NCBI RefSeq assembly: GCF_014202975.1 | Contig: NZ_JACHHZ010000005.1 | Location: 1 to 64,000, forward strand | Reading direction: 5' to 3' | Length of the DNA stretch: 64,000 nucleotides | DNA from: Povalibacter uvarum | Lineage (GTDB): Bacteria > Pseudomonadota > Gammaproteobacteria > Steroidobacterales > Steroidobacteraceae | Shown: piece by piece, positions 7,896 to 17,018 of the stretch | How the letters are laid out: every line of letters begins with the position of its first letter | Numbering within the stretch: position 1 is the first letter of the stretch | Position numbers and translations under genes: made by a program | Notes under the pieces: generated by a model | Database searches by the model: none | Told to the model about the DNA's origin: nothing | What the model saw: only the letters and a program-made list of their open reading frames with translations

Positions 7896-8078
7896 ATGAG
7901 CGAAAAAATCAGGCCAGATCAGGCGACTCCCGCTTCGGGTGACCCTCCTGCCGAGCAGGTGCCCGATTGGCTGGGCAATCGTCTGCGCCGCATGTTCTCC
8001 GACGTGATGGAAGAACCCGTTCCGGACGAGTTCAAGGCATTGCTGAAGCAGCTCGAAGACAAGGAGCGCGGGTCCTGA
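7896..8078 (+). CDS. nepR: NepR anti-sigma factor
   Basis: A 60-residue protein whose second half matches the NepR core: LGNRLRRMFSDVMEEPVPDE then FKALLKQLED. NepR holds EcfG inactive until phosphorylated PhyR takes its place as the binding partner. The N-terminal 25 residues are polar and disordered-looking, as is usual. No clear Shine-Dalgarno precedes the ATG. It lies 17 bp before ecfG, in the order nepR-ecfG found in classical loci. Confidence 0.92.
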   Translation: MSEKIRPDQATPASGDPPAEQVPDWLGNRLRRMFSDVMEEPVPDEFKALLKQLEDKERGS

Positions 8079-8095
8079 CCGGGCCGGTACGAAAC

Positions 8096-8668
8096 ATGGC
8101 CGCCCAAGACCCTTTTCTCGACCAAGTCACTGCCTTGCTGCCGGCGCTGCGTGCGTTCGGCCGCTCCTTGTGCGGCGATCCGGCGCGCGCTGACGATCTC
8201 GTGCAGGACACTGTGCTCAAGGCATGGACCAACCGCGAACAATTTCAGTCCGGCAGCAACCTGAAGGCCTGGCTGTTCACGATCCTGCGCAATTGTTACT
8301 ACTCGGAACTGCGCCATCGCAAATTCGAAGTCGAAGACCCTGAGGGTGTCTGCGCGGCGCAGTTGTCCGTCGCTCCCATCCACGATGCCCGGCTGCATCT
8401 GCGCGATCTCAACCGGGCGCTGCAGGAGTTGCCGAACGATCAGCGCGAAGCGCTCGTTCTGGTCTGCGCGACGGGACTCTCTTATGAAGAGGCGGCCGAC
8501 GTCTGCCAGGTGGCGGTCGGTACGATCAAGAGCCGTATCGCGCGGGCGCGCGACCGGCTGATCGAGCTCCTGGGCGAGGATGCGGCCTATGTGACGGATC
8601 CCGCTTCGGCCACGGAACTTCGCAACGACGGTGTTACGATTTCTGCAGGTCGCGCCAAGGCATCCTGA
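8096..8668 (+). CDS. ecfG: EcfG-family general stress sigma factor
   Basis: A 190-residue ECF sigma factor. The sigma-2 region (LLPALRAFGRSLCGDPARAD then DLVQDTVLKAWTN and LKAWLFTILRN) and the HRKFEVED stretch are EcfG-like; sigma-4 follows (LPNDQREALVLV, then YEEAADVCQVAVGTIKSRI). There is an extra tail of about 30 residues. The ATG at 8096 sits 17 bp after the nepR stop and gives the family length. It should read GGAAC-N16/17-CGTT promoters, four of which are visible in this window. Confidence 0.92.
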   Translation: MAAQDPFLDQVTALLPALRAFGRSLCGDPARADDLVQDTVLKAWTNREQFQSGSNLKAWLFTILRNCYYSELRHRKFEVEDPEGVCAAQLSVAPIHDARLHLRDLNRALQELPNDQREALVLVCATGLSYEEAADVCQVAVGTIKSRIARARDRLIELLGEDAAYVTDPASATELRNDGVTISAGRAKAS

Positions 8669-8701
8669 ACACCGTGCGCTGACTAATATCCTGCGTCAGC
8701 C

Positions 8702-10471
8702 ATGAAGTATCAAAAGCCTGATGCCGCGCCGCGCCGCTGGTGGGGGCGCAACGCCGGTCTGCGTCCGCGACTGGTGCTGATCGTCGGTATCGCCATGCTG
8801 GCGCCCGGCGTGCTCGCCGTGCTGCAGGCGATCTCCGGCTACAACAGCAGCGTCCGCTACCTGCAGCAGAATCTCGCCCAGGCCGCGCAGCTCGCGGCCA
8901 ACGAAGAAGAGAACATGATCTCGGCGTCACGCGAGATCCTCACGAGCCTCGCGGCTCATCCCGATGTGCGGGTCGGCCAGGGCGCCGCATGCCGTCGCGC
9001 ACTGCAGAGAGCCATCGGCGGCCTCGATCAGTACGCCGGCGCGATGGTGCTCAACGCCGATGGCGTGACGACCTGTTCCTCGAGCGCCATGAAGTCGGTC
9101 ATCACCGTGGCGAATCAATCCTGGTTCAAGGATGTGATGTCGGGTGATGCATTCGTCGTGAGCGACCTCGTGCAAAGCGAATGGCTGGACGAGTGGGGCA
9201 TGGCGACGGCCGTGCCGCTGGTCGATGACACCGGCGTGATCAGCGGCTCCGTCGCGCTTTTCATCGGCCTGGACTGGGTCACTCGCCGTTACCAGCATGC
9301 CGCGTCGGATGGAAATACGGCACTCGCGCTGCTCGACAGCAAGGGTGATCCCATTACGTCGAAGGGCGACAACTCGCCGTTGCTGGAGGGATTGCCCCGT
9401 CCCGATCTGATCGACGAGCACCTGCGTGCACGCACGCAGACATTCACCGCTCGCGGGCGCGACGGCACGTGGCGCCTCTATGCAATCAGTCCGCTGCTGG
9501 ATGGACGCATCTTCGTGATTCTCGGCACGCCGGTACTGGCGGCGATGGGCCCGCTGGCATTGCAGGTGGCGTGGGGCGTGCTCACACCGCTGCTCATGTG
9601 GGGGCTCGCTATCGCCGTCGTGTGGTTCGGCATCGAACACTTCGTCGTTCGCTGGATCACCTACCTCGATCGCATCACCTCGGCGTACGCAGCGGGTCGT
9701 CATACCGTGCGGCCGGAGCGTGTCGAAGCGGCACCCGCCGAAATCCGCAGTCTCGGCGAAACGTTCGGCCGCATGGCCGATACGATTTCATCGCGCGAAG
9801 CGGAGCTGCGCGAGTCGCTCGCCCAGAAGGAAATCCTGGTGCGGGAGATTCATCACCGCGTGAAGAACAACCTGCAGCTCGTCATGAGCCTGCTCAACCT
9901 GCATGCGCGCCGGATCCGCGATCCTCGCGCCGAAGCGGCGTTCGCCGAGGCCCGCAGCAGAATCAATGCGCTCGCCACGCTGCACCGGCGTCTCTACGAG
10001 TCGGAGAATCTGCAGGAAGTGGATCTGCGCTGGTTCCTCAAGGATCTTTGCGCGGAGCTTCGGCGCGGCGGGCTCGCAGGCACTCAGGATGTCGATCTCA
10101 CCGTGACGGCAGAGGAGGAAGTGATCGGCCCTGACGTCGCCGTGCCGCTCGGTCTGCTGGTGACCGAAGCGATCACGAATGCGTACAAGCACGCGTTCAC
10201 AGGCGTCGACCGCGGACTCATCGAAGTGATCGTCAGGCGCGAGTCGGATACGCAGTTGCTGCTGCTCGTCCGCGACAACGGTCGGGGTTACGACCCGGCG
10301 AGCGAAACGGAACCGGGCGGACTGGGCCGTTCGCTCATCGATGCCTTCGTGCGTCAGCTTCACGGCGAGCTCGAGATCAACTCGGATCAGGGGGTTGAAA
10401 TGAGGGTGAGATTCCGGGCACCGCTCGCCCGCGTCAGCCAGCCGCAGAAGGAGGATCAGTTGGTGCAGTGA
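8702..10471 (+). CDS. Membrane HisKA_2-family sensor histidine kinase (probable PhyR kinase)
   Basis: A 589-residue sensor kinase. Membrane helix about 22-44, a periplasmic sensor of about 240 residues resembling dCache, helices about 275-312, a HAMP-like linker, then the HisKA_2 dimerisation box EIHHRVKNNLQLV (H384/H385) and a HATPase domain with the N box TEAITNAYKHA and G box VRDNGRGYD. Kinases of the HisKA_2/HWE group are the usual PhyR phosphodonors. The gene starts 33 bp after ecfG, so it is probably in the same operon. The signal sensed is unknown. Confidence 0.9.
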   Translation: MKYQKPDAAPRRWWGRNAGLRPRLVLIVGIAMLAPGVLAVLQAISGYNSSVRYLQQNLAQAAQLAANEEENMISASREILTSLAAHPDVRVGQGAACRRALQRAIGGLDQYAGAMVLNADGVTTCSSSAMKSVITVANQSWFKDVMSGDAFVVSDLVQSEWLDEWGMATAVPLVDDTGVISGSVALFIGLDWVTRRYQHAASDGNTALALLDSKGDPITSKGDNSPLLEGLPRPDLIDEHLRARTQTFTARGRDGTWRLYAISPLLDGRIFVILGTPVLAAMGPLALQVAWGVLTPLLMWGLAIAVVWFGIEHFVVRWITYLDRITSAYAAGRHTVRPERVEAAPAEIRSLGETFGRMADTISSREAELRESLAQKEILVREIHHRVKNNLQLVMSLLNLHARRIRDPRAEAAFAEARSRINALATLHRRLYESENLQEVDLRWFLKDLCAELRRGGLAGTQDVDLTVTAEEEVIGPDVAVPLGLLVTEAITNAYKHAFTGVDRGLIEVIVRRESDTQLLLLVRDNGRGYDPASETEPGGLGRSLIDAFVRQLHGELEINSDQGVEMRVRFRAPLARVSQPQKEDQLVQ

Positions 10472-10491
10472 AGCACATACGGCGGGTGCAT

Positions 10492-10511
10492 TACTGGTTT
10501 TATATACAGTA
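10492..10511. promoter_or_regulatory. LexA (SOS) box
   Basis: TACTG-N10-CAGTA with an A/T-rich centre ending TATATA: a perfect match to the E. coli-type LexA operator. It lies 11 bases ahead of the ATG at 10523 and overlaps the earlier in-frame ATG at 10511, which argues against that start. Confidence 0.87.
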
Positions 10512-10522
10512 TGCTCCTGAGC

Positions 10523-11605
10523 ATGGCCACACCCAACCGACCTGTCCCCCGCACCGGCCGCGGCGCAGTGTCCAATCCCGAAGGCCGCTTCGAGAAGACG
10601 ACCACGCAGCCCGTGGATGACGGCTGGGGCAGCCTCGATGAGCCCCTGCCGCCGCTCGAAACGATCGTGCGCGCCGATCCGGCGCGGTCGATCATTGCCC
10701 GCAATAAATCTCCTGACATCGCGTTCGACCAGTCGATCAATCCCTACCGCGGCTGCGAACACGGATGCATCTATTGTTATGCGAGGCCCTCGCACGGCTA
10801 CGTGAATCTGTCGGCCGGACTCGATTTCGAGACCAGGCTCTTCTACAAGCAGGATGCCGCGCGGCTGCTGGAAGGTGAGCTCGCCGTACCGGGCTATCGC
10901 TGTTCGCCGATCACGATCGGCGCCAATACCGATCCTTACCAGCCGATCGAGCGCGAGTACCGGGTCACGCGCAGCATCATCGAGGTGCTGTCACGATACC
11001 GTCATCCGTTCTCGATCATTACGAAGAGCGCGATGATCGAGCGTGACGTCGATCTGCTCGCGCCGATGGCCCGCGACGATCTCGTTCTCGCGCTCGTCAG
11101 CGTGACCACACTGAGCGGCGAGCTCAAGCGGACTCTCGAACCGCGGACGGCATCGCCCGCGGCACGATTGCGAGCAATTCGAACGCTCGCTTCGGCGGGC
11201 ATTCCGGTCGGCGTCATGGTCGCGCCGGTCATTCCCGTGCTGACAGATTCCGAAGTCGAGAAAATCCTGGAGGCTGCCGCGGAGGCAGGAGCACGTTCGG
11301 CCGGTTACGTCGTGCTGCGACTGCCGTACGAAGTGAAGGATCTGTTTCGCGAATGGCTGCGGACGCACGAACCGCTCAAGGCGGAACACGTCATGAGCCG
11401 GATGCAGGCAATGCATGGCGGTCGCGACTACAACTCCGCCTGGGGCGTGCGGCAGCGGGGGCAGGGCGAGTATGCGGCTTTGCTTCATCAACGCTTCAAG
11501 GCAGCCTGCAGGCGCTACGGACTGAGGACAGGCGAACGCTTCATACATAACGTCGGCCTGTTCCAGCGTCCCGTCATCGGACCCGAACAGCTCTCCCTCA
11601 TCTGA
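10523..11605 (+). CDS. PA0069-family radical SAM protein, probably SOS-controlled
   Basis: A 360-residue radical SAM enzyme with the cluster motif CEHGCIYCYA and flanking INPYRGCEHG, SAGLDFETRLFYK, ITIGANTDPYQP and YVVLRLPYEV blocks, as in the PA0069/Rv2578c group related to spore photoproduct lyase-like proteins. The reaction is not established for this group; an SOS operator in front suggests a DNA damage role. From memory, PA0069 itself belongs to the P. aeruginosa LexA regulon. The ATG at 10523 is chosen because the one at 10511 lies in the LexA box. Confidence 0.88.
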   Translation: MATPNRPVPRTGRGAVSNPEGRFEKTTTQPVDDGWGSLDEPLPPLETIVRADPARSIIARNKSPDIAFDQSINPYRGCEHGCIYCYARPSHGYVNLSAGLDFETRLFYKQDAARLLEGELAVPGYRCSPITIGANTDPYQPIEREYRVTRSIIEVLSRYRHPFSIITKSAMIERDVDLLAPMARDDLVLALVSVTTLSGELKRTLEPRTASPAARLRAIRTLASAGIPVGVMVAPVIPVLTDSEVEKILEAAAEAGARSAGYVVLRLPYEVKDLFREWLRTHEPLKAEHVMSRMQAMHGGRDYNSAWGVRQRGQGEYAALLHQRFKAACRRYGLRTGERFIHNVGLFQRPVIGPEQLSLI

Positions 11606-11821
11606 AGCGGCTGCATGCGGCGCCGGGGCGGAAATTTTCGCGCCGGCCGAACGTACAAAGCCGAAACAAAGCTGCGCGTTTTCCCCCGGATGCCTTGTAC
11701 GAACCTTGGCGTATACTCGAACGCAATCGAGGAAAGTCGACACTCAATTACAGTTGGCTGAAGTCGAGCGGCGAAACTTCAGGGACGACCTTCCGCGTTT
11801 CCATCCTGGAGAGTCTTTCAG

Positions 11822-12736
11822 ATGCCACGAGAGTATTCCGGTCGCTCCGCGGACCGTGACGCATCGACGCCCACATCGACAGCGTGTGGGTGTGGCGCGA
11901 ACGCGCCGCGCACGCAGAGCGATTGCCTCGACAGAAGCGCCGGGTCGTCTGTGTCGCGCAACGGATCGTGGCGTGTGGCGGTGGCGATCCTGTCCATGTC
12001 GGGCATGGCCGGTTGCATGACGGCGAAGATCGAGGAAGTCCGCGATGCACCGACGCGCATCACGGCGAACGAGGCAGTCGTGCTGCTCGCGAAGCCGCAT
12101 CTCGAAGGCACCGGCACCGAAGACAAGTTTCTCGACTGCCTCGAACGCGAGCTCGTCGGCGAATCGTTCTCCGCCGATCACGCCAGCGCGAAGAAAAGCG
12201 GCAAGGACCGCGACCCGCGCAGCAACATCAAGGACAAACCTTTCCAGGTCTATGCTGACGATCAGTTCGTGGATGCTTTCTATCCGTGGCTCGAGCCGAG
12301 CACGGCGCCGGTGAACCCGCAGGGGTTCTCCACCTTCCTCTCGCGTCCAGGCGTTTCTGAACGGGTCAGCTCGCTGGGCGTTCGTTTCATCGTATGGGTG
12401 GACGGCGTGACGCAGAAAACCGACGGCGGTGGAAGCATCGCTTGTGCGGTCGGTCCGGGTGGCGCAGGCTGTCTCGGACTGGGTTGGTGGGAAAAGCAGT
12501 CCGACTACGAAGCCACGGTCTGGGATTTGCGTGACGGCGTGAGCGCCGGCACCGTGAGTACGGACGTGAAAGGTACGTCGGTCATGATCGGTGCCGTGGC
12601 GCCCATTCCCATCATCTCGCCGGTGCAGAGCACGGCATGTGACCGGCTGGCGAACCAGTTGCGGTCCTTCCTCGTGGGTGCCGACGATGAAGATCCGGTC
12701 AACGCGCCGCCCAAACAGACGAAGGCGGCGGAATAG
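11822..12736 (+). CDS. Putative lipoprotein, first gene of the vWA/proton-channel locus
   Basis: A 304-residue protein of no family I recognise. A hydrophobic segment ending MSGMAGC (Cys at about residue 65) is a lipobox, but the leader before it is unusually long from the ATG at 11822, which has GGAGAG at good spacing. A GTG at 11951 would give a normal signal peptide but has no clear ribosome site. The mature part holds two paired Cys-containing stretches and a Gly-rich GGGSIACAVGPGGAGCLG segment. It opens a run of eleven same-strand genes and probably sits in the outer membrane. Confidence 0.65.
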   Translation: MPREYSGRSADRDASTPTSTACGCGANAPRTQSDCLDRSAGSSVSRNGSWRVAVAILSMSGMAGCMTAKIEEVRDAPTRITANEAVVLLAKPHLEGTGTEDKFLDCLERELVGESFSADHASAKKSGKDRDPRSNIKDKPFQVYADDQFVDAFYPWLEPSTAPVNPQGFSTFLSRPGVSERVSSLGVRFIVWVDGVTQKTDGGGSIACAVGPGGAGCLGLGWWEKQSDYEATVWDLRDGVSAGTVSTDVKGTSVMIGAVAPIPIISPVQSTACDRLANQLRSFLVGADDEDPVNAPPKQTKAAE

Positions 12737-12965
12737 CGGCACCGACGGACAGATCGGCTCATATAAGAAAACAGGTTCAGGGGGTTGTGCGGCGATGCTG
12801 GGGACGTGAGCGACATTGGTGAAGTGAGATGGCAGGTCGATCGAGGCGGTGGGCGTCGCAATACTCAGCCCGCGTTCAGCTCAGCGGCAGCACGATAAAC
12901 GGCGCCGCTGCGACCGTTGCCAATGTGACCCGTCCTCCAACATCCGACCTGACCCGGAGAGTGCG

Positions 12966-15686
12966 ATGAAGAGAAGCCAGGTACTCGATCGGCTACTTAT
13001 CGCCGCCGCGCAGGTCACAACCGTAGGCACCATCTCCGCCTTCCTCATGGGCGGGTGCGCCGGTCAGCAGTCTTCCTCCAGCATGCCCTCATCGACGATG
13101 CCTTCGGGCGGTTCGTCGGGATCGAGCGGCGGTTCTTCCGGTTCTTCAGGCGGTTCCAGCGGCGGCGGCGGCAGCAGCTCCAGCATGCCGAGCGGCGGGT
13201 CATCGGGCGGCGGCTCGTCCGGCGGCGGCAGTCAGTCGATGCCCTCGGGCGGATCCTCCGGTGGTGGCGGCGGTGGCGGCAGCAGTTCCAGCATGCCCGG
13301 TGGCAGTTCGGGAGGCGGTGCCAGCGGCGGTGCTTCCATGCCGTCGATGCCTTCCATGCCCTCGATGCCGAGCGGCGGCAGCTCCGGCGGATCGAGTGGC
13401 GGCAGCCAGGGCGGCTCACAGGGATCGTCCGGTGGTTCACAGGGATCATCCGGCGGTTCACAGGGTGGCTCATCAGGTGCCGACGGCGGTTCATCCGGCT
13501 CCATGGGCGGCTCCACCGGTTCATCGGGCGGATCGTCTGGGTCGTCGGGGGGTTCGGCCGGCTCGATGGGTGGCGGTGCTTCGGGAGGTGCTTCCGGAGG
13601 CTCGGCCGGTTCGATGGGCGGTGGTTCATCCGGTGGTGCCTCGGGCTCCATGGGTGGCGCCGGCGGCCAGTCGGGCGGTGACGGCGGATCGATCGGCGGT
13701 GCGGGTGGACAGGCCGGGGGCGGATCGCAGGGCGGCGCTTCGGGGGCAGGCGGCGGCTCATCCGGCGGCGGCGGTCAGCCCACGCTCGGAATGCCTTCAG
13801 GCAGCAGTGGCGGCGGCCAGGCGGGTGGCTTCCCAACGCCGAACATGGATACAGGTGCCTCCGGCGGTGGCGGTCAAAGCGGTGGCGGCAGCCAGGGTCA
13901 GAGCGGCGCCGACGCAGCAGGCGGTGCCAGCGGCGGTGCGTCAGCCAACGAAAGTATTTTCCAGGGCTCGAGCGGAGCTTCCGGTGCGCAGAGCACCGCG
14001 AGCGGTGGCGCATCGGGCGGCAGCAGCGGTCAGTCGGGAAGTTCAGGCGGATCCGCGGGATCGTCAGGCGGCGCGGCAGGAAGTGCGGGCGGATCCGCGG
14101 GTGCATCTGGTGGCGCAGCGGGCGCAATGGGTGGCGCTTCCGGCCAGGCCGGCGGTAGCCAGGGCGCAGCCGGTGGCGCTTCAGGTCAGGCCGGCGGTAG
14201 CGGTGGAGCATCAGGAAGTGCTGGTGGTTCTGCCGGTGCTTCGGGTGGCGCCTCGGGTCAGGCCGGCGGTTCAGCGGGTGCCTCGGGCGGCGCGGCCGGC
14301 GCGACGGGGGGAGCTTCAGGGCAGGCCGGCGGCGCATCAGGAAGCGCGGGCGGTTCAGCAGGCGCTTCAGGTGGCGGCGCGGCAGGCACGATGGGTCAGG
14401 CTGGCGGCGGCGGTGCATCCGGCGGTGCTGGTGCATCGGGTGGAGCAGATGGCGCTGCCGCGGGCAGTGCCGGCGGTTCAGCGGGTGCGTCCGGTGGCGC
14501 CGCAGGTGCCATGGGTGGAGCCGCAGGCCAGGCGGGCGGCAGCGCTGGCGCGGCAGGTCAGGCTGGTGGTGCCGGCGGCGGAGCAGGTGACGCGTCCGCG
14601 CAGATGGGTGGTGGCGCGGCCGGCGGCGGTGCATCCGGAAGTGCCGGTGGCGGAGCGAACGGCGACGGATCCTCAGGTGCAGCCGGACAAGCCGGCGGCA
14701 GTGGAGGAGCCGGTGGAAGTGATGGCAATGGCGCGCAGGGTGCGGCCGGTGGCGCGGGCGAAGCGGGCTCAGCCGACGGCGCGAACGCGAATGGCCAGGG
14801 CGGCCAGAACGGCGGCGGCCAGAACGGTGCAAACGGCAGTGCCGGCGGCCAGGGCGGACAGAGCGGAGCCAGCGGCGGCGCTGATGGCCAGGGTGGCCAA
14901 AGTGGCGGTGATGGCCAGAGTGGTGGTGGTGGCCAGAGTGGTGGCGCATCCGGATCGACCGGCAATGCCGATGGCACGAGCGGCGGCGGATCGAACGTTT
15001 CAGTCTCGGTAGCGCTTCCGGCAATCGTGCCGGTATTTGCGCCGACCGGCGGCTCACCCGGCGGACAGAGCGGCGGCGGCGCCCCAGGTGGCGCGGGATC
15101 TCCCGACGGCGCAGGTTCGCGTGGTGGTGCAGGTGGCGGCGGTGGCGCCGGGCCCATGACGACGTCCGAGCGCATGGCGCACATCGACAAGCAGTTCGAT
15201 ATTTCCCTTGGCGTGTTCGACGGACGTATGCGCGACGAGCAGGCCGAGATTGCCGGTCAGCGCAGCGGCCGCGGCGGATCGGGTAACGGCTCAGGCGCCG
15301 GCGCGGGCGGCAGCAATGACTCAGGAGCTGCCGGCGGTGATGGCGGTGAGGGATCCGGTGACGGCAAGGGCGGCAGTGGACAAGGCAACAGCCAGGGCAA
15401 TGGCAAGGGACAAGGTCAGGGCCAAGGCCAGGGCCAGGGTAGCGGCGGTCAGGGGACCGCCGGGGATTCCTCCCAGGGCGGCGGCAGTCGCGGCGGCGGC
15501 GGCGGTGTAGGCGGTGGCGGCCCGAAGGGCGGCGGCGGTCCGAGCACGGTGCCGGCCGACATTCCCGACGGCAGCGACGATGATGTGGTGGCGCGCCAGC
15601 TGCGCGAGGCCGCGATGGCGGAGACCGATCCCGAGCTGCGCGAAAAGCTGTGGCAGGAATACCGGCTCTACAAGAAGGGAAGCTGA
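12966..15686 (+). CDS. Giant Gly/Ser/Ala-rich repetitive lipoprotein
   Basis: A 906-residue protein. The N terminus (helix then LMGGC, Cys about residue 30) is a lipoprotein signal. About 700 residues then consist of degenerate GGS, GGA, GAxGQAGG and GGQSGG units: a flexible, uncharged, likely extended chain. Near the C terminus an ordered island appears (MTTSERMAHIDKQFDISLGV), then more Gly, then a final charged helix (DDDVVARQLREAAMAETD onward). GGAG precedes the ATG at 12966. It may span or coat the envelope as a tether. The low-complexity coding also opens long false frames on both strands. Confidence 0.75.
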   Translation: MKRSQVLDRLLIAAAQVTTVGTISAFLMGGCAGQQSSSSMPSSTMPSGGSSGSSGGSSGSSGGSSGGGGSSSSMPSGGSSGGGSSGGGSQSMPSGGSSGGGGGGGSSSSMPGGSSGGGASGGASMPSMPSMPSMPSGGSSGGSSGGSQGGSQGSSGGSQGSSGGSQGGSSGADGGSSGSMGGSTGSSGGSSGSSGGSAGSMGGGASGGASGGSAGSMGGGSSGGASGSMGGAGGQSGGDGGSIGGAGGQAGGGSQGGASGAGGGSSGGGGQPTLGMPSGSSGGGQAGGFPTPNMDTGASGGGGQSGGGSQGQSGADAAGGASGGASANESIFQGSSGASGAQSTASGGASGGSSGQSGSSGGSAGSSGGAAGSAGGSAGASGGAAGAMGGASGQAGGSQGAAGGASGQAGGSGGASGSAGGSAGASGGASGQAGGSAGASGGAAGATGGASGQAGGASGSAGGSAGASGGGAAGTMGQAGGGGASGGAGASGGADGAAAGSAGGSAGASGGAAGAMGGAAGQAGGSAGAAGQAGGAGGGAGDASAQMGGGAAGGGASGSAGGGANGDGSSGAAGQAGGSGGAGGSDGNGAQGAAGGAGEAGSADGANANGQGGQNGGGQNGANGSAGGQGGQSGASGGADGQGGQSGGDGQSGGGGQSGGASGSTGNADGTSGGGSNVSVSVALPAIVPVFAPTGGSPGGQSGGGAPGGAGSPDGAGSRGGAGGGGGAGPMTTSERMAHIDKQFDISLGVFDGRMRDEQAEIAGQRSGRGGSGNGSGAGAGGSNDSGAAGGDGGEGSGDGKGGSGQGNSQGNGKGQGQGQGQGQGSGGQGTAGDSSQGGGSRGGGGGVGGGGPKGGGGPSTVPADIPDGSDDDVVARQLREAAMAETDPELREKLWQEYRLYKKGS

Positions 15687-15712
15687 TCGAAACCGGACAC
15701 GAGTTGACGACC

Positions 15713-16987
15713 ATGAACGGCTCCATGCGACAGGTTTCCTCGAAGCTCGCCTCCCCACTGATGGTCCTGGCGCTGCTGGCATCCAGTGGTTGCGTGACGC
15801 ATGAGACGCGCCCGCAGCCGCGGCTGAATGCGATCCAGGCGGCGGAAGAAATTCCCGAGGCCCAGCTGCTCGATGTCGGCGTACGCCTCTTCGACGAGAA
15901 CGTGCCCGAAGACGAAAAGAAACGGGAAAAGGAACGCATCTTCCCCGACGTGCGCAAAGCGGAAGCTCGCTACCTGGCGATGCAGGTGCGCAATACGCTC
16001 GAGGGCTCGGGTCAGTGGGGCCAGGTGCGCGTGATCCCGGTCGATGACGAAGCGCTCGACGTTCGCGTCTCGGCGAAGATCCTCGAATCGACGGGCATGA
16101 TGCTGCGTCTCGCCGTCACGGTGGACGATGCCACCGGCCGCGTGTGGTTCCAGAAGGAATACGAGCAGCTCGCCGATACCCGCTCCTACAAGGACACCAC
16201 CGGCAAGCCGCGCGACCCGTTCCAGAATCTCTACGCAACGCTGGCCAACGACATCCTCGCGCATCGCCAGACGCTGGTGGCGGCGGATCTCGAAACGATC
16301 CGCAACGTCTCGGAACTGCGTTTCGCCCGGGATCTGGCGCCCTATGCATTCGAGAGCTATCTGGGCACGGACAAGAAGAAGGGCACGTACCAGGTGCTGC
16401 GGCTGCCTTCTTCCGACGATCCGATGCTGGTCCGGATGGATCGCATCCGCGAGCGCGACTACGCGCTGCTCGATACGGTCAACGAACACTACGCCCTGTT
16501 CACGGACAACATGTCCGAGTCGTACACGAACTGGCGTCGTTACAGTCACGACGAAATCGAAGCGCATGACGAAGCACAGCGCTCGGCGACGACGCGCAAG
16601 CTGCTGGGTGCGGCCGCGATCATCGGCGGCCTCGTCATGGGCACGCAGTCGAATACTTACGTAGGTCAGGCGGCTGCCACAGCCGGCGTGTTCGGCGGTG
16701 CGTACGCGGTCAAGAGCGGTTTCGACAAGGGTGCGGAAGTGAAGATGCACTCCGACTCCCTGAAGCAGCTGGGCGAATCCTTCCAGGCCGAGATCCAGCC
16801 GATGGTCGTCGAAGTCGAAGGCCGTACGCTGCAATTGCGCGGCACCGCAGAAGAGCAGTACCAGGAGTGGCGGCGGCTGCTCAAGGAACTCTACGAGAAC
16901 GAGACAGGTCTTCCCGTTGTCACGGCGCCCGTCGCCGACGGGCAGGCTGCAGCCCCCACGGCGAATGCCGGCGGTGGCACACGATAG
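15713..16987 (+). CDS. Putative lipoprotein with glycine-zipper-like segment
   Basis: A 424-residue protein, function unknown. Signal peptide with lipobox LLASSGC (Cys about residue 26). The first 200 residues look like a mixed alpha/beta envelope domain (QGxWGQVRVIP, VDDATGRVWFQKEY). A long helical region follows, then a Gly/Ala-rich hydrophobic pair (LLGAAAIIGGLVMG, AAATAGVFGGAYAV) like a glycine zipper, and a charged helix. It starts 26 bp after the repetitive lipoprotein gene, so the two are probably co-translated partners on the outer membrane. No strong ribosome site marks the start. Confidence 0.7.
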   Translation: MNGSMRQVSSKLASPLMVLALLASSGCVTHETRPQPRLNAIQAAEEIPEAQLLDVGVRLFDENVPEDEKKREKERIFPDVRKAEARYLAMQVRNTLEGSGQWGQVRVIPVDDEALDVRVSAKILESTGMMLRLAVTVDDATGRVWFQKEYEQLADTRSYKDTTGKPRDPFQNLYATLANDILAHRQTLVAADLETIRNVSELRFARDLAPYAFESYLGTDKKKGTYQVLRLPSSDDPMLVRMDRIRERDYALLDTVNEHYALFTDNMSESYTNWRRYSHDEIEAHDEAQRSATTRKLLGAAAIIGGLVMGTQSNTYVGQAAATAGVFGGAYAVKSGFDKGAEVKMHSDSLKQLGESFQAEIQPMVVEVEGRTLQLRGTAEEQYQEWRRLLKELYENETGLPVVTAPVADGQAAAPTANAGGGTR

Positions 16988-17018
16988 TTTTCCGTCACTA
17001 CCTCTCTACAATTCATTC

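Noticed and set aside
13045-15957. 970-residue open frame on the minus strand opposite the Gly/Ser-rich gene
   Set aside because: It is a by-product of the GGC/GGT-rich coding. The peptide is an Arg/His/Pro-rich mixture without domains, and the plus-strand frame has a signal peptide, a ribosome site and operon context.
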